Shown here piece after piece: positions 1-7,996 of a DNA stretch of 64,000 nt. Position 1 is the stretch's first letter; each line of letters begins with the position of its first letter. Below the pieces are notes generated by a model. That model searched no databases, was not told where the DNA came from, and was given only the letters and a program-made list of their open reading frames with translations. The position numbers were made by a program, and so were the translations under genes. The stretch lies in the NCBI RefSeq assembly GCF_001552595.1, contig NZ_BCRM01000020.1:1-64000 (forward strand). The letters are read 5' to 3'. Origin of the DNA: Rhodococcus erythropolis NBRC 15567 (GTDB taxonomy: Bacteria > Actinomycetota > Actinomycetes > Mycobacteriales > Mycobacteriaceae).

Positions 1-1
1 C

Positions 2-1297
2 GGTGTCGACGCGACTGCTCCGACCCTCGAGGGCACCACGCTCTCCTGGACGGGTGCACTCGAAGCTGGTAAGTCGGTTGTTCTGACCTATCAGGTGAAG
101 ATCAACGACGGTGTTGCCGGCGGCGTTCTGATCAACAACAAGGTCACCGGTACTGCGAAGCCGCCGACCGGTCCGGAGATCACTCCTCCGCCGGTCACGA
201 CCGAACACCCGGTTGATGGCACTCCCGCAATCGAGGTACTGAAGTCCTCTGACCCGTCCACCACGAACCGTGTGGTTGGCGGCCAGGAGATCACGTACAC
301 GCTCACGTTCAAGAATGTGGGCACCGCGGATGGTGAGATCAGCTTCTACGACGATCTGACCGATGTTCTCGACGATGCAGTAATGACGAAGAATCCGGCT
401 ACTACTTCCACGCTGGTTGTTTCGGGTGTCGTCGACAACGTCTTCACGGTCACCGGAAAGCTGGCCAAGGGTGAGAGCGCGACGGTGACGTACACCGTCA
501 AGGTCAATCCTGAGATCGGAACGTTGTCAGGTCCCGGATTCACTCCGGGCGTCCTGAACAACTACCTGGTGGTTGGTGGCGAGAACCCGCCGGTGGACTG
601 TGTTCCGGGCGACGCTCTCTGCACCGAACACCCGGTGGACCCGCCGGAGACCACCACCACGGTGCCTCCGACGACCACCACGACGCCGCCGGTCACGACG
701 GAGCCCTGTGTTCCTCCGACGACGACGACCACGCGGATGGTTCCGACCACAACGGTTGCGACGACGACGGCTAGCGCGACCACTGCCGGTGACGCTGATG
801 TGACCGGTACGGAGGAATCCACCACCAGGGAGGAGACCACCACAGAGGAGACCACGACAGAAGAAATTGTCGCGGAGGAGATTGTGGATCCGTGTGGCGT
901 GACGACAACGACGCCGCCGACGACAACGACGCCGGTCACGACAGTTCCGCCGACCACGACGGTTCCGAACACGACGGTGCCGGTTACACCGACGATCATC
1001 ATTCCCCCGATCGTCGTTGTGCCTCCGATCGTCGTACCGCCGACGGTTCCGGGTCAGCCGGTTCCGAGCACGGTTCCGGGACAGCCGAAGCCGCCGACAG
1101 CAAACCCGGGTCAGCCGGGTCAGCCGAAGCCGCCGACGTCTGCTCCTCAGGGTGGAACGATCAACTCGGGTGGTGGCGCTGGTGAGAGTGGCGTGAACAC
1201 CGGGTTGCTCGCGGCAGGCGGTTTGGTTCTGCTGCTGGCGCTGGGAACGGGTGTTGTTCTCCTGACGCGTAAGCGTCGCGAGGATGGTGACAACTGA
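2..1297 (+). CDS. Thr/Pro-rich cell-surface protein with DUF11-like repeats, 5' end outside the window
   Basis: The frame is open from base 2, so this is the last 431 codons of a larger protein whose start lies upstream. The visible part begins inside one beta-sandwich domain of DUF11/isopeptide-forming type. A second follows at about residues 65-180, introduced by a TEHPVDG linker that recurs as TEHPVDP after it. Next comes a long low-complexity stalk of Thr, Pro, Val and Glu, then Gly/Gln/Pro-rich sequence. The C-terminus has one hydrophobic segment (GLLAAGGLVLLLALG) and a positive tail (TRKRREDGDN), as in wall- or membrane-anchored proteins. GVNTG before the membrane segment resembles a degenerate sortase motif, but no true LPxTG is present. 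A surface adhesin or stalk role is inferred from architecture only. Confidence 0.8.
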   Translation, partial: GVDATAPTLEGTTLSWTGALEAGKSVVLTYQVKINDGVAGGVLINNKVTGTAKPPTGPEITPPPVTTEHPVDGTPAIEVLKSSDPSTTNRVVGGQEITYTLTFKNVGTADGEISFYDDLTDVLDDAVMTKNPATTSTLVVSGVVDNVFTVTGKLAKGESATVTYTVKVNPEIGTLSGPGFTPGVLNNYLVVGGENPPVDCVPGDALCTEHPVDPPETTTTVPPTTTTTPPVTTEPCVPPTTTTTRMVPTTTVATTTASATTAGDADVTGTEESTTREETTTEETTTEEIVAEEIVDPCGVTTTTPPTTTTPVTTVPPTTTVPNTTVPVTPTIIIPPIVVVPPIVVPPTVPGQPVPSTVPGQPKPPTANPGQPGQPKPPTSAPQGGTINSGGGAGESGVNTGLLAAGGLVLLLALGTGVVLLTRKRREDGDN

Positions 1298-1324
1298 TTC
1301 TCTTGAGAATCTGAGGTAAACGAC

Positions 1325-1359
1325 GTGGGGCAGATCGCAGAGTATGCGATCTGCCCCAC
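1325..1359. terminator. Perfect 15-bp hairpin between convergent genes
   Basis: Arms 1325-1339 and 1345-1359 are exact reverse complements (core GGGGCAGATCGCA) around a 5-base loop, followed by a short T-run at 1364-1367. It sits between the stop of the surface protein and the stop of the convergent phosphatase, so it probably terminates both transcripts. Confidence 0.85.
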
Positions 1360-1376
1360 AGTCGTTTTCGTGTGTG

Positions 1377-3458
1377 CTACGAGCCGAGCCGAGATCCGTC
1401 CTTCTTCCAGGCTGCAACTACCGACGGGCGAGGCTGGGAGGAACCACCGTCGGGCCAATGGGATGCGGGGCTTTCGATGCTGGCGTCGTCGGTCTCGCCG
1501 GGGTGCTGGACGCAGACGATGACGCGCTTCTCGTCCACGATGGGGCCGCAGGTTTCGGCGCCGACGGGAACGGTGAGGAACTGCTTTGTCTCACCGCGGT
1601 TTTCGCCTTCGAGGACAACGCTGAACAGTCCGTCGTTGGACTTGAGTGCGTTGCCGTCGGTGGAGATCCACAGATTGCCGTGCGGGTCGAAGGCAAGGTT
1701 GTCCGGGCATGAGATGGGGCTGACCTTGCTCTTGTCGAACCCGCCGAAGTAAGTATCGGCTGTGGCCGGATCTCCGCAGACGAGAAGAAGATTCCAGCCG
1801 AAGGTGGTGCCGGCGTGGTCGTCGGTGATTTCGAGGACCTGGCCGTTCTTGTTGTTGTTCCTCGGGTTCGCCTCGTCGGCCGCGGCACCACCGTCGACTC
1901 CGCGCTTGGTGTTGTTGGTCAGTGCGACGTAAACCTTGCCGCTCTTCGGGTTTGCCTCGAAGTCCTCGGGGCGATCCATCTTCGTTGCCCCGACCTTGTC
2001 ACCGGCCTGGCGGGTGAAGACGGCGACCTCTTCGGCGCTCATACCGTCTACCAGCGATTCGCCCTTGCCGTCTTCGCCGGTGCGCAGGATGGCTACCCAC
2101 TCGCCGGTTCCGTCGAACGTGCCGTCCGACGGGAGTTTGCCGGTTCCGTCGATCTCGCCGGCGGAGTTTCCGCTGAGCTTTGCAACGTACAGTGTTCCGG
2201 CGTCGAGCAGAGTCATGTTGTGGCGCATGGCTGCCTGACTCTTGCCGTCCTGCATCTTTCGGCTCGAGACGAACTTGTACATGTAGTCGAAGCGCTCGTC
2301 GTCACCGCTGTATGCAACGACGGTGCCGTCCGACGTGATGTAAATGGTGGCGGCTTCGTGCTTGAAACGTCCGAGCGCTGTGTGCTTGATCGGAGTCGAC
2401 GACGGATCCCAGGGATCGATCTCGACGACGTATCCGAATCGGTTGACCTCGTTGGGTTCTGCGACCAGATCGAACCGCTTGTCGAAGCGTTCCCACTTGC
2501 GCTCGGAAGCGGCTCCGGCCAGACCGTAGCGCTTCAGCCGGGCTGCCACCGTGGGATCGGTGACACCCTCGGCGTTAGCGAAGTACTGGTTGAAGTTCTC
2601 TTCGCCGGAAAGCACTGTGCCCCAGGGTGTGACGCCGCCAGCGCAATTGTTGAGGGTGCCGAGCACTTTGGTTCCCGTGGGATCGGCACTCGTCTTGAGG
2701 AAGTCGCTACCTGCAGCGGGGCCGGTCACGACAAACTCCGTGGTTCCGGTGATGCGGCGGTTGTTCGATCCGATCTCCGGTACCAGCTTGCCGTTGTCGG
2801 ATTCGCCCTTGACCTGGACGACTGACAGTCCGTGGCTGGCCAGGCCGATCTTGAACTGCTCCTCGGTCGGGTTCTCCGCATCGTAGCCGCGGAACATCGC
2901 CGGCTCGGTGGAGTATTCGTGATTGACCACGAGGAGGTAGGTGTTGGGCTGCCCGTCGACCGGGAGCAATCCGGCGAAGTCGTTGTTGAATCCGAACTGC
3001 AGTTCCTGTGCTGCCGCAGTCTGCTTGTCGAAGTCGAATGCCGGGGCTCCGGCGAGAACGGCGTCACCCCAACGGATGACGACGGCCTGATCGTATCCGT
3101 CAGGGACCGTGACCTTGTCTTCCTTGTTGGGCGCGACGGCGTCGAAGTTCGTCCCCGCTGGTGTGGTTCCGCCGCTGCTGCCGCTCGCTGATCCGGTTCC
3201 CGGTTCGGCACTTGCGGATTCGTCCGAACACGCGACGAGGGCGCTGCCCGCTCCCACCGCGAGCACTGCCATGCCGCTGCCCCGGAGCATGCCGCGACGA
3301 GTCAGTGCCGTGCGTGCGATATCGCGGAAGTATTCGCCGCCCGAGGTGTTGGGGACCTCGTGAGAGCACGCGTTTCCGCACTTGTACTGGCAGGTGATCG
3401 ACGCGCGTGCAGACACGCCGTCGTGTTTGACGAACAAGGCCAAAGGCTTGATAGCCAC
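1377..3458 (-). CDS. PhoX-family (DUF839) secreted phosphatase
   Basis: A 693-residue protein of the PhoX/DUF839 family, calcium-dependent alkaline phosphatases with a beta-propeller fold that release phosphate from organic esters outside the cytoplasm. An N-terminal extension carries a Cys motif (CQYKCGNAC). It is followed by a twin-arginine stretch (ALTRRGMLRGSG) and a hydrophobic segment ending LVACSDES, which suggests Tat export and possible lipidation. Family-typical stretches include NHEYSTEP, NNCAGGVTPWGT and GEENFNQYF near the middle and the C-terminal FDPHGNLWISTDG. The start is GTG at 3458, preceded by GGGAG at suitable spacing. Length and layout match actinobacterial PhoX homologues. 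Substrate specificity is not visible. Regulation by phosphate is likely from the family; see the upstream repeat. Confidence 0.9.
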   Translation of the reverse strand: MAIKPLALFVKHDGVSARASITCQYKCGNACSHEVPNTSGGEYFRDIARTALTRRGMLRGSGMAVLAVGAGSALVACSDESASAEPGTGSASGSSGGTTPAGTNFDAVAPNKEDKVTVPDGYDQAVVIRWGDAVLAGAPAFDFDKQTAAAQELQFGFNNDFAGLLPVDGQPNTYLLVVNHEYSTEPAMFRGYDAENPTEEQFKIGLASHGLSVVQVKGESDNGKLVPEIGSNNRRITGTTEFVVTGPAAGSDFLKTSADPTGTKVLGTLNNCAGGVTPWGTVLSGEENFNQYFANAEGVTDPTVAARLKRYGLAGAASERKWERFDKRFDLVAEPNEVNRFGYVVEIDPWDPSSTPIKHTALGRFKHEAATIYITSDGTVVAYSGDDERFDYMYKFVSSRKMQDGKSQAAMRHNMTLLDAGTLYVAKLSGNSAGEIDGTGKLPSDGTFDGTGEWVAILRTGEDGKGESLVDGMSAEEVAVFTRQAGDKVGATKMDRPEDFEANPKSGKVYVALTNNTKRGVDGGAAADEANPRNNNKNGQVLEITDDHAGTTFGWNLLLVCGDPATADTYFGGFDKSKVSPISCPDNLAFDPHGNLWISTDGNALKSNDGLFSVVLEGENRGETKQFLTVPVGAETCGPIVDEKRVIVCVQHPGETDDASIESPASHWPDGGSSQPRPSVVAAWKKDGSRLGS

Positions 3459-3515
3459 CGTGAACTCCCGAGATTCGATGTACGGACTTCGGGAACCGTA
3501 GAAGCTCTAAGCGAG

Positions 3516-3538
3516 GGTAAAGGAACGTAAAAATGAAC
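3516..3538 (-). promoter_or_regulatory. Possible PHO-box-like direct repeat upstream of the PhoX gene
   Basis: On the minus strand two similar units, GTTCATTTTTAC and GTTCCTTTACC, lie head to tail about 58 bases upstream of the phosphatase GTG. Actinobacterial PhoP sites are direct repeats of GTTCA-type units. The 12-base periodicity differs from the usual 11, so the call is tentative. Confidence 0.3.
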
Positions 3539-3692
3539 GGCAAAACAACGAGGCGACCCTTACCTGCAATTTACGACGCGTCCCCGCGGGGACGTCGCAT
3601 GACATTTGTCATCGCCGATCCATGACGGTGTCACCGCAGGTGATGACGCTGTGCACTGTTTTCGTCGCGGACTTCCCGCGAGGCTTGGGGGC

Positions 3693-3929
3693 ATGAGAGA
3701 ACCACATGAGGGAAGCCTCCTGACGGACCTGATGGACATCGGACCCGCACCCACGATGGGCCGCGAACTTGTTGTGATCGTGGTGAACATCGCGATCATC
3801 GGAGGGGTATTCGCGATCATCGGCTCCAATCCGGTGTCCTGGATTCTTGTTGCCGCTCTCGCGGTCTACGCGGGCATTCGATTCACGATCGGACTGCGCA
3901 GCTGGAACCGAGAGGAGGCGCAGCGATGA
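3693..3929 (+). CDS. Small two-helix membrane protein heading an ABC/two-component operon
   Basis: A 78-residue protein with two hydrophobic segments (ELVVIVVNIAIIGGVFAIIG and WILVAALAVYAGI) and a basic C-terminal end. The frame is open further upstream, but ATG 3693 is preferred because it follows a GGGGG stretch and removes an unlikely polar leader. Its stop overlaps the ATG of the ABC ATPase (ATGA at 3926), so it is translated with that gene. I do not recognise a family. Its position suggests an accessory subunit or sensor partner of the exporter, which is inference. Confidence 0.7.
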   Translation: MREPHEGSLLTDLMDIGPAPTMGRELVVIVVNIAIIGGVFAIIGSNPVSWILVAALAVYAGIRFTIGLRSWNREEAQR

Positions 3930-4864
3930 AGGGCGATCCCGTGATCGACGTAGTCGGAATGTCGCGGCGCTACGGCTCCGGCAAGGAGGCGTTCGATGCT
4001 GTTCGCAATCTGGATCTGAGTGTTCAGGAAGGTGAGCTGTTCGGCCTCCTCGGAACAAACGGTGCCGGCAAGACATCCACTCTCGAAGTGATTCAGGGCC
4101 TTTCACGAGCCAGTGCCGGTACGGTGCGCGTTCTGGGAATGGATCCGGTGCGCAACCGCAAGCAGATTCGACCGTCGCTTGGCATCATGCTCCAGAAGGG
4201 TGGGCTTCCCCAAGACCTGACTGCTCGTGAGAGTTTGGCGATGTGGGCCGGAACGTGCTCGAATCCGCTTCCCGTCGACGAGGTGCTCGAGCGCGTGGAC
4301 ATGCGCGACCGTGGCGATACCCGCGTGAAGTTCCTCTCGGGCGGTGAAGCGCGCCGACTGGATCTGGCGTGCGCGATCATCGGCCGGCCACTCGTACTGT
4401 TCCTCGACGAACCGACTACTGGTTTGGATCCCGAAAGTCGTCGTAACACTTGGCAATTGATCGCTGACTTGAAAGCGTCGGGCGTCACCATCATGTTGAC
4501 GACGCACTATCTCGACGAAGCTGAATCCTTGTGCGACCAATTGGCGATCATGCACCGTGGATCGGTCGTGCGCAGCGGAACCGTGGCGGACGTCGTCGCA
4601 GATCATCCCGCCCAGATCAAACTGCACCGCCCAGGCCTTCCGCTCCCAGCGCTGGCCGGCGCCGAGGTGCGCGTCGAAAACGATCTGGTGCTGATCACCA
4701 CTCGCACCGTCCAGGAGACGCTGACGGAACTGCTGCTGTGGGCGCAGCACAATGATGTCTTGCTGACCGGCTTGGATGCCCGGGCGGCGTCCCTGGAGAC
4801 AGTATTCCTCTCCATTGCAGACCAATTCGATCATCACGCAACTCTCGAAGGAGCGTCGGCATGA
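3926..4864 (+). CDS. ABC exporter ATP-binding protein (drug/antibiotic type)
   Basis: A 312-residue ATPase that should power the membrane permease encoded next to it. Walker A is GTNGAGKTS (about residues 42-50), the signature is LSGGEARR and Walker B is LVLFLDEPTTGLD, followed by the H-loop in TTHYLDEAE. The C-terminal region after about residue 220 is the extra domain typical of DrrA/CcmA-type exporters. It overlaps the small membrane protein upstream and the permease downstream by four bases each, so the three are translationally coupled. Together with the following kinase and regulator this looks like a self-contained export-and-sensing module. The substrate is unknown. Confidence 0.92.
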   Translation: MKGDPVIDVVGMSRRYGSGKEAFDAVRNLDLSVQEGELFGLLGTNGAGKTSTLEVIQGLSRASAGTVRVLGMDPVRNRKQIRPSLGIMLQKGGLPQDLTARESLAMWAGTCSNPLPVDEVLERVDMRDRGDTRVKFLSGGEARRLDLACAIIGRPLVLFLDEPTTGLDPESRRNTWQLIADLKASGVTIMLTTHYLDEAESLCDQLAIMHRGSVVRSGTVADVVADHPAQIKLHRPGLPLPALAGAEVRVENDLVLITTRTVQETLTELLLWAQHNDVLLTGLDARAASLETVFLSIADQFDHHATLEGASA

Positions 4865-5652
4865 ACCGCATCGCAACCCTGTCTCGTTCGGAGTTCACGC
4901 TCCTGGGACGAAATCGACTGTTGCTCTTCAATGCAATCGTCCTCCCGCTGATCTTTCCCGTGGGAATGCTGTACCTGTCGCGAGACGGCGGGCTGTCGGA
5001 CAAGTCGGTGTCGGCAGGCCTCGAGGTATTTGCGCTCTTCCTTCTCGTCTTCGTGGTCTTCTACAACCTGCTGTCGGTGTACGCGACGCGCCGTGACGAG
5101 TTGGTTCTCAAGCGACTACGGACCGGGGAATGCAGCGACGCCGAGATCCTGGCGGGCCCGGCAGTGCCGTCGTGGGTTCTCACCGGCCTGTTGACGGTGG
5201 TGATCGGAATCGCCGTGATGGTTCTGGGCGGTAGTGCTCCGTTCAATCCGGTCCTGGTGCTGGTCGCAGTGATCGGCGGCGCCGCGCTCTTCACGGCGCT
5301 GGCGTTGATCACTTCGGCTGTAACGCGAAATGCAGAGGCGGCGCAGATCACCTGCATGCCGATTCTGATTCTGGCGACGGCAGGTATGTCTTCGATCAGG
5401 AATGTCGTGCCGGACAACGTTGCTCGCATTCTCGATTTCACTCCGCTGGCCGCGGTAGTCGACCTTCTCAATCTCGGATGGCTGGGGCGGACCACTGGCG
5501 AACTGGCTGATCTGGGCGATGCGCCCGGTGCGGCAACGGGATTTGTCGACACCTTCGGTTCGGCTGCGCAACCGCTGTTGGTCATGCTGGCGTGGATCGT
5601 CGGTTCGGTTCTGATCGCGAACGTCCACTTCCGCTGGGAACCGCGTTCGTAG
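4861..5652 (+). CDS. ABC-2 type transporter permease
   Basis: A 263-residue integral membrane protein with about six hydrophobic segments, the usual size and topology of ABC-2 permeases paired with DrrA-like ATPases. The central FLLVFVVFYNLLSVYATRRDE stretch resembles the conserved ABC-2 core, in which the cytoplasmic loop couples to the ATPase. Its ATG overlaps the ATPase stop and its own stop is 21 bases before the kinase start. It probably exports a hydrophobic compound or antimicrobial, inferred from family and from the linked two-component system. Confidence 0.9.
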   Translation: MNRIATLSRSEFTLLGRNRLLLFNAIVLPLIFPVGMLYLSRDGGLSDKSVSAGLEVFALFLLVFVVFYNLLSVYATRRDELVLKRLRTGECSDAEILAGPAVPSWVLTGLLTVVIGIAVMVLGGSAPFNPVLVLVAVIGGAALFTALALITSAVTRNAEAAQITCMPILILATAGMSSIRNVVPDNVARILDFTPLAAVVDLLNLGWLGRTTGELADLGDAPGAATGFVDTFGSAAQPLLVMLAWIVGSVLIANVHFRWEPRS

Positions 5653-5673
5653 AACTCTGAGAAGGTAGTGGGC

Positions 5674-6816
5674 ATGATCGCGCAGAACTTCGGACGCTGG
5701 AATCCGAGACGGACGTGGCGAACCGCGTCGAACGTCGACAAGGTTCGCCTCTACACGCGGCAATCGTTCATCATGGTCGCAGTGGTTTTCGGTGGCTTCG
5801 GTGCGGTCACCGAGATCGTTGCGGATCGGTACCTGTCGGGTGTCTTCCTCGGGATCAGTGCCGTTGCGTGCGCCATCGCCGTGTCTCGGATGCCAGATCT
5901 GGGTGGAGTCGTGGCCAAGCCCGTCCAGATTCCTCTTGCCGTGATGACGTTGTCGGCGTTCTGCTCGGCGGGAATCGCCTTGGGAAGCAATGGCGAGAAC
6001 GGTCCGTACTTCTGGCTGGCGGCAATCCTTGTCGTGCCCCTTGCCGGGTTGACGTCGTTGCGCTGGCTGATCGTGGGCTCGGTGGCCGCCGGGGTTGTAC
6101 TGGGACTGCTTGCGGGTCCGGAAAGCGGCGTGTCCGTCGGAATCGTCGCCGCCTTCATGGGGCTGACCGTTTACATGTCGGTGTGGCTGCTTCGCATGGT
6201 CACCGAATTGGACGAGGCTCGCGGAGCTGCCGCTGCCCTGTCCGTCGCCGAGGAGCGGTTGCGATTTTCGCGCGATCTCCATGACGTCGTCGGGCGTGCG
6301 CTGTCTGCAATTGCGGTGAAAAGCGAACTTGCAGCCACTCTTTCACGACGCGGCGACGATCGTGCCGCCGCGCAGATGGACGAAGTACGCGAACTTGCGC
6401 AAGATTCTCTCGACGAAGCGCGCGAGTTGGTTCGGGGATACCGGTCCATCGCCTTGGCATCGGAGCTGGCCGGTGCGCAGTCTCTGCTCGAGGCCGCCGG
6501 AATCTCCACCGCGATACGTGGATCGGCAGATCAACTGCCGGTGGAACTGGCCGAGGCCGCCGCGTGGGTCGTCCGTGAAGGCGTGACCAACATTCTCCGG
6601 CACTCCAGTGCCGAGAATTGCAGCATCGAGGTGTCCGCGGACGGCGTCGTGATTGCCAACGACGGCGCACGGATCGCAGAGCCGAACAACGGAACCGGTC
6701 TGAACGGATTGCGCGAGCGCGTCGGCGCCGTCGGAGGAACTGTCGAAACCGTCCAGGACGAAGATCGCTTCACCCTCACCGCCCACTTTCCGTCCCGAAC
6801 GAAGGAGTCTCGGTGA
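5674..6816 (+). CDS. Sensor histidine kinase, HisKA_3/DesK-like
   Basis: A 380-residue kinase. The N-terminal 150 or so residues form about five membrane helices. After a short coiled segment comes the HisKA_3 phosphoacceptor box FSRDLHDVVGRALSAI, with the His in DLHD, and a compact HATPase_c domain ending in the G-box GLNGLRERVGAVGG. ATG 5674 is chosen over the in-frame GTG at 5668 because GAAGG at 5661-5665 is better spaced from it. The stop overlaps the GTG of the response regulator. Kinases of this class sense membrane state or envelope-active drugs and often control an adjacent ABC exporter. The signal here is not known. Confidence 0.9.
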   Translation: MIAQNFGRWNPRRTWRTASNVDKVRLYTRQSFIMVAVVFGGFGAVTEIVADRYLSGVFLGISAVACAIAVSRMPDLGGVVAKPVQIPLAVMTLSAFCSAGIALGSNGENGPYFWLAAILVVPLAGLTSLRWLIVGSVAAGVVLGLLAGPESGVSVGIVAAFMGLTVYMSVWLLRMVTELDEARGAAAALSVAEERLRFSRDLHDVVGRALSAIAVKSELAATLSRRGDDRAAAQMDEVRELAQDSLDEARELVRGYRSIALASELAGAQSLLEAAGISTAIRGSADQLPVELAEAAAWVVREGVTNILRHSSAENCSIEVSADGVVIANDGARIAEPNNGTGLNGLRERVGAVGGTVETVQDEDRFTLTAHFPSRTKESR

Positions 6817-7427
6817 CCGAGCCGATCAAGGTACTGCTGGCCGACGACGAGAACCTGATCCGCTCGGCTCTGGCCATGATGTTGTCGCTCGAGGACGACA
6901 TCGTCGTCGTGGCAGAAGCCGAATCCGGCGAGGATGCCGTGATCGCTGCTGCAAAGCATCAACCTCACGTAGCCGTGCTCGACCTTCAGATGGCGGGTAT
7001 CGACGGCATCGAGACGGCGCAACAGATTGCGCAGACGGTCTCGGGGTGCGTCTCGATCATCGTGACGAGCCACGGGCGTCCTGGGTACTTGAAGAAGGCA
7101 CTGTCAGCAGGTGTCCGCGGATTTCTACCGAAGACGACGCCTGCGGCGACGCTCGCCGAGGTGGTCCGCAGCGTCCATGCCGGCGGGAGGTACGTCGACC
7201 CGTCGTTGGCTGCCGAGGCGATCGGCGCCGGCGACTCACCGCTTACTCCGCGCGAGGCGGACGTACTCGAATACGCGGCCGACGGGGCATCCATCGAGCA
7301 GATCGCTTCCCGGGCACACCTGTCTGCGGGTACCACCCGAAACTATTTGTCGTCAGCTGTCACCAAACTAGGTGCAGCCAATCGGCACGAAGCTGCAGTG
7401 ATCGCTCGTCGGCAGGGGTGGATTTAG
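6813..7427 (+). CDS. NarL/LuxR-family response regulator
   Basis: A 204-residue regulator with a receiver domain (acidic pocket LADDE, phosphoacceptor Asp in AVLDLQMAG, conserved Lys in LPKTT) and a C-terminal LuxR-type HTH. The HTH holds LTPREADVLEYAADG and a recognition region near SAGTTRNYLSSAVTKLGA. The GTG start overlaps the kinase stop (GTGA), so the pair is co-translated. It probably regulates the upstream ABC genes in cis, as in the DesKR/LiaRS-type systems. This is the last gene of the operon; an inverted repeat follows at once. Confidence 0.92.
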   Translation: MTEPIKVLLADDENLIRSALAMMLSLEDDIVVVAEAESGEDAVIAAAKHQPHVAVLDLQMAGIDGIETAQQIAQTVSGCVSIIVTSHGRPGYLKKALSAGVRGFLPKTTPAATLAEVVRSVHAGGRYVDPSLAAEAIGAGDSPLTPREADVLEYAADGASIEQIASRAHLSAGTTRNYLSSAVTKLGAANRHEAAVIARRQGWI

Positions 7428-7496
7428 GGCCTCCGGCCCCCGTGCGCCTTTCTGGTTGCGGGCACTACCAAAAAGGCGCACAGGGCCGAAGGCCCT
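7427..7496. terminator. Long imperfect inverted repeat after the two-component operon
   Basis: The arms run from about 7427 to 7451 (GGGCCTCCGGCCC then GTGCGCCTTT) and from about 7472 to 7495 (AAAGGCGCAC then GGGCCGAAGGCCC). They are nearly complementary around a 20-base loop. It starts on the last base of the regulator stop codon. A terminator is likely; the form also fits a dispersed palindromic repeat, which needs a genome search. Confidence 0.65.
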
Positions 7497-7580
7497 GCGA
7501 TGTCGAGAATCCCCGACTTGCTTCGTCCCTGTAGTGAAGTGCGACCAGAATGGGTGGCACCGACACAGAGGAGATTCACG

Positions 7581-7988
7581 ATGGCCAAGTACTTGCTGCT
7601 CAAGCACTACCGCGGCGCTCCGGCTGCAGTCAACGACGTGCCGATGGACCAGTGGACACCGGAAGAGATCACGGCCCACGTGAAGTACATGCAGGACTTC
7701 GCGGATCGGCTCGAGAAGGCGGGCGAGTTCGTCGACGGTCAGGCTCTCGCTCCTGAGGGCACCTTTGTCCGGTACGACGGTGAGGGTCGCCCGCCGGTCA
7801 CCGACGGCCCGTTCGCGGAAACCAAGGACCTCATTGCCGGCTGGATGGTGATCGACGTCGACAACTACGACCGAGCCGTCGAATTGGCCGGGGAGCTCTC
7901 GGCCGCGCCCGGCGCAGGCGGGAAGCCGATTCACGAATGGCTCGAACTGCGCCCGTTCCTGACCGAGCCGCCGACCATCACGGACTGA
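7581..7988 (+). CDS. YCII/DGPF-domain protein, partner of an ECF sigma factor
   Basis: A 135-residue protein with the YCII-related fold and the diagnostic motif TDGPFAETKDLIAGWMVIDV at about residues 72-91. ATG 7581 follows GAGGAG at good spacing; the open frame upstream lacks such a site. Genes of this family typically sit just before ECF sigma factors that carry a C-terminal helical extension, as here with only eight bases between the two genes. The biochemical role is not established; a ligand-binding or modulatory function for the sigma factor is usually supposed. Confidence 0.85.
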   Translation: MAKYLLLKHYRGAPAAVNDVPMDQWTPEEITAHVKYMQDFADRLEKAGEFVDGQALAPEGTFVRYDGEGRPPVTDGPFAETKDLIAGWMVIDVDNYDRAVELAGELSAAPGAGGKPIHEWLELRPFLTEPPTITD

Positions 7989-7996
7989 CGACTCTC

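Noticed and set aside
640..1000. Repetitive ACC/ACG/CCG tracts that might suggest a CRISPR or satellite array
   Set aside because: They are in-frame Thr/Pro codons of the surface-protein stalk, without constant spacers or repeats.
1190..1220. Sortase LPxTG signal in the surface protein
   Set aside because: Only GVNTG is present; the Leu-Pro pair is missing, so no canonical sortase site was called.
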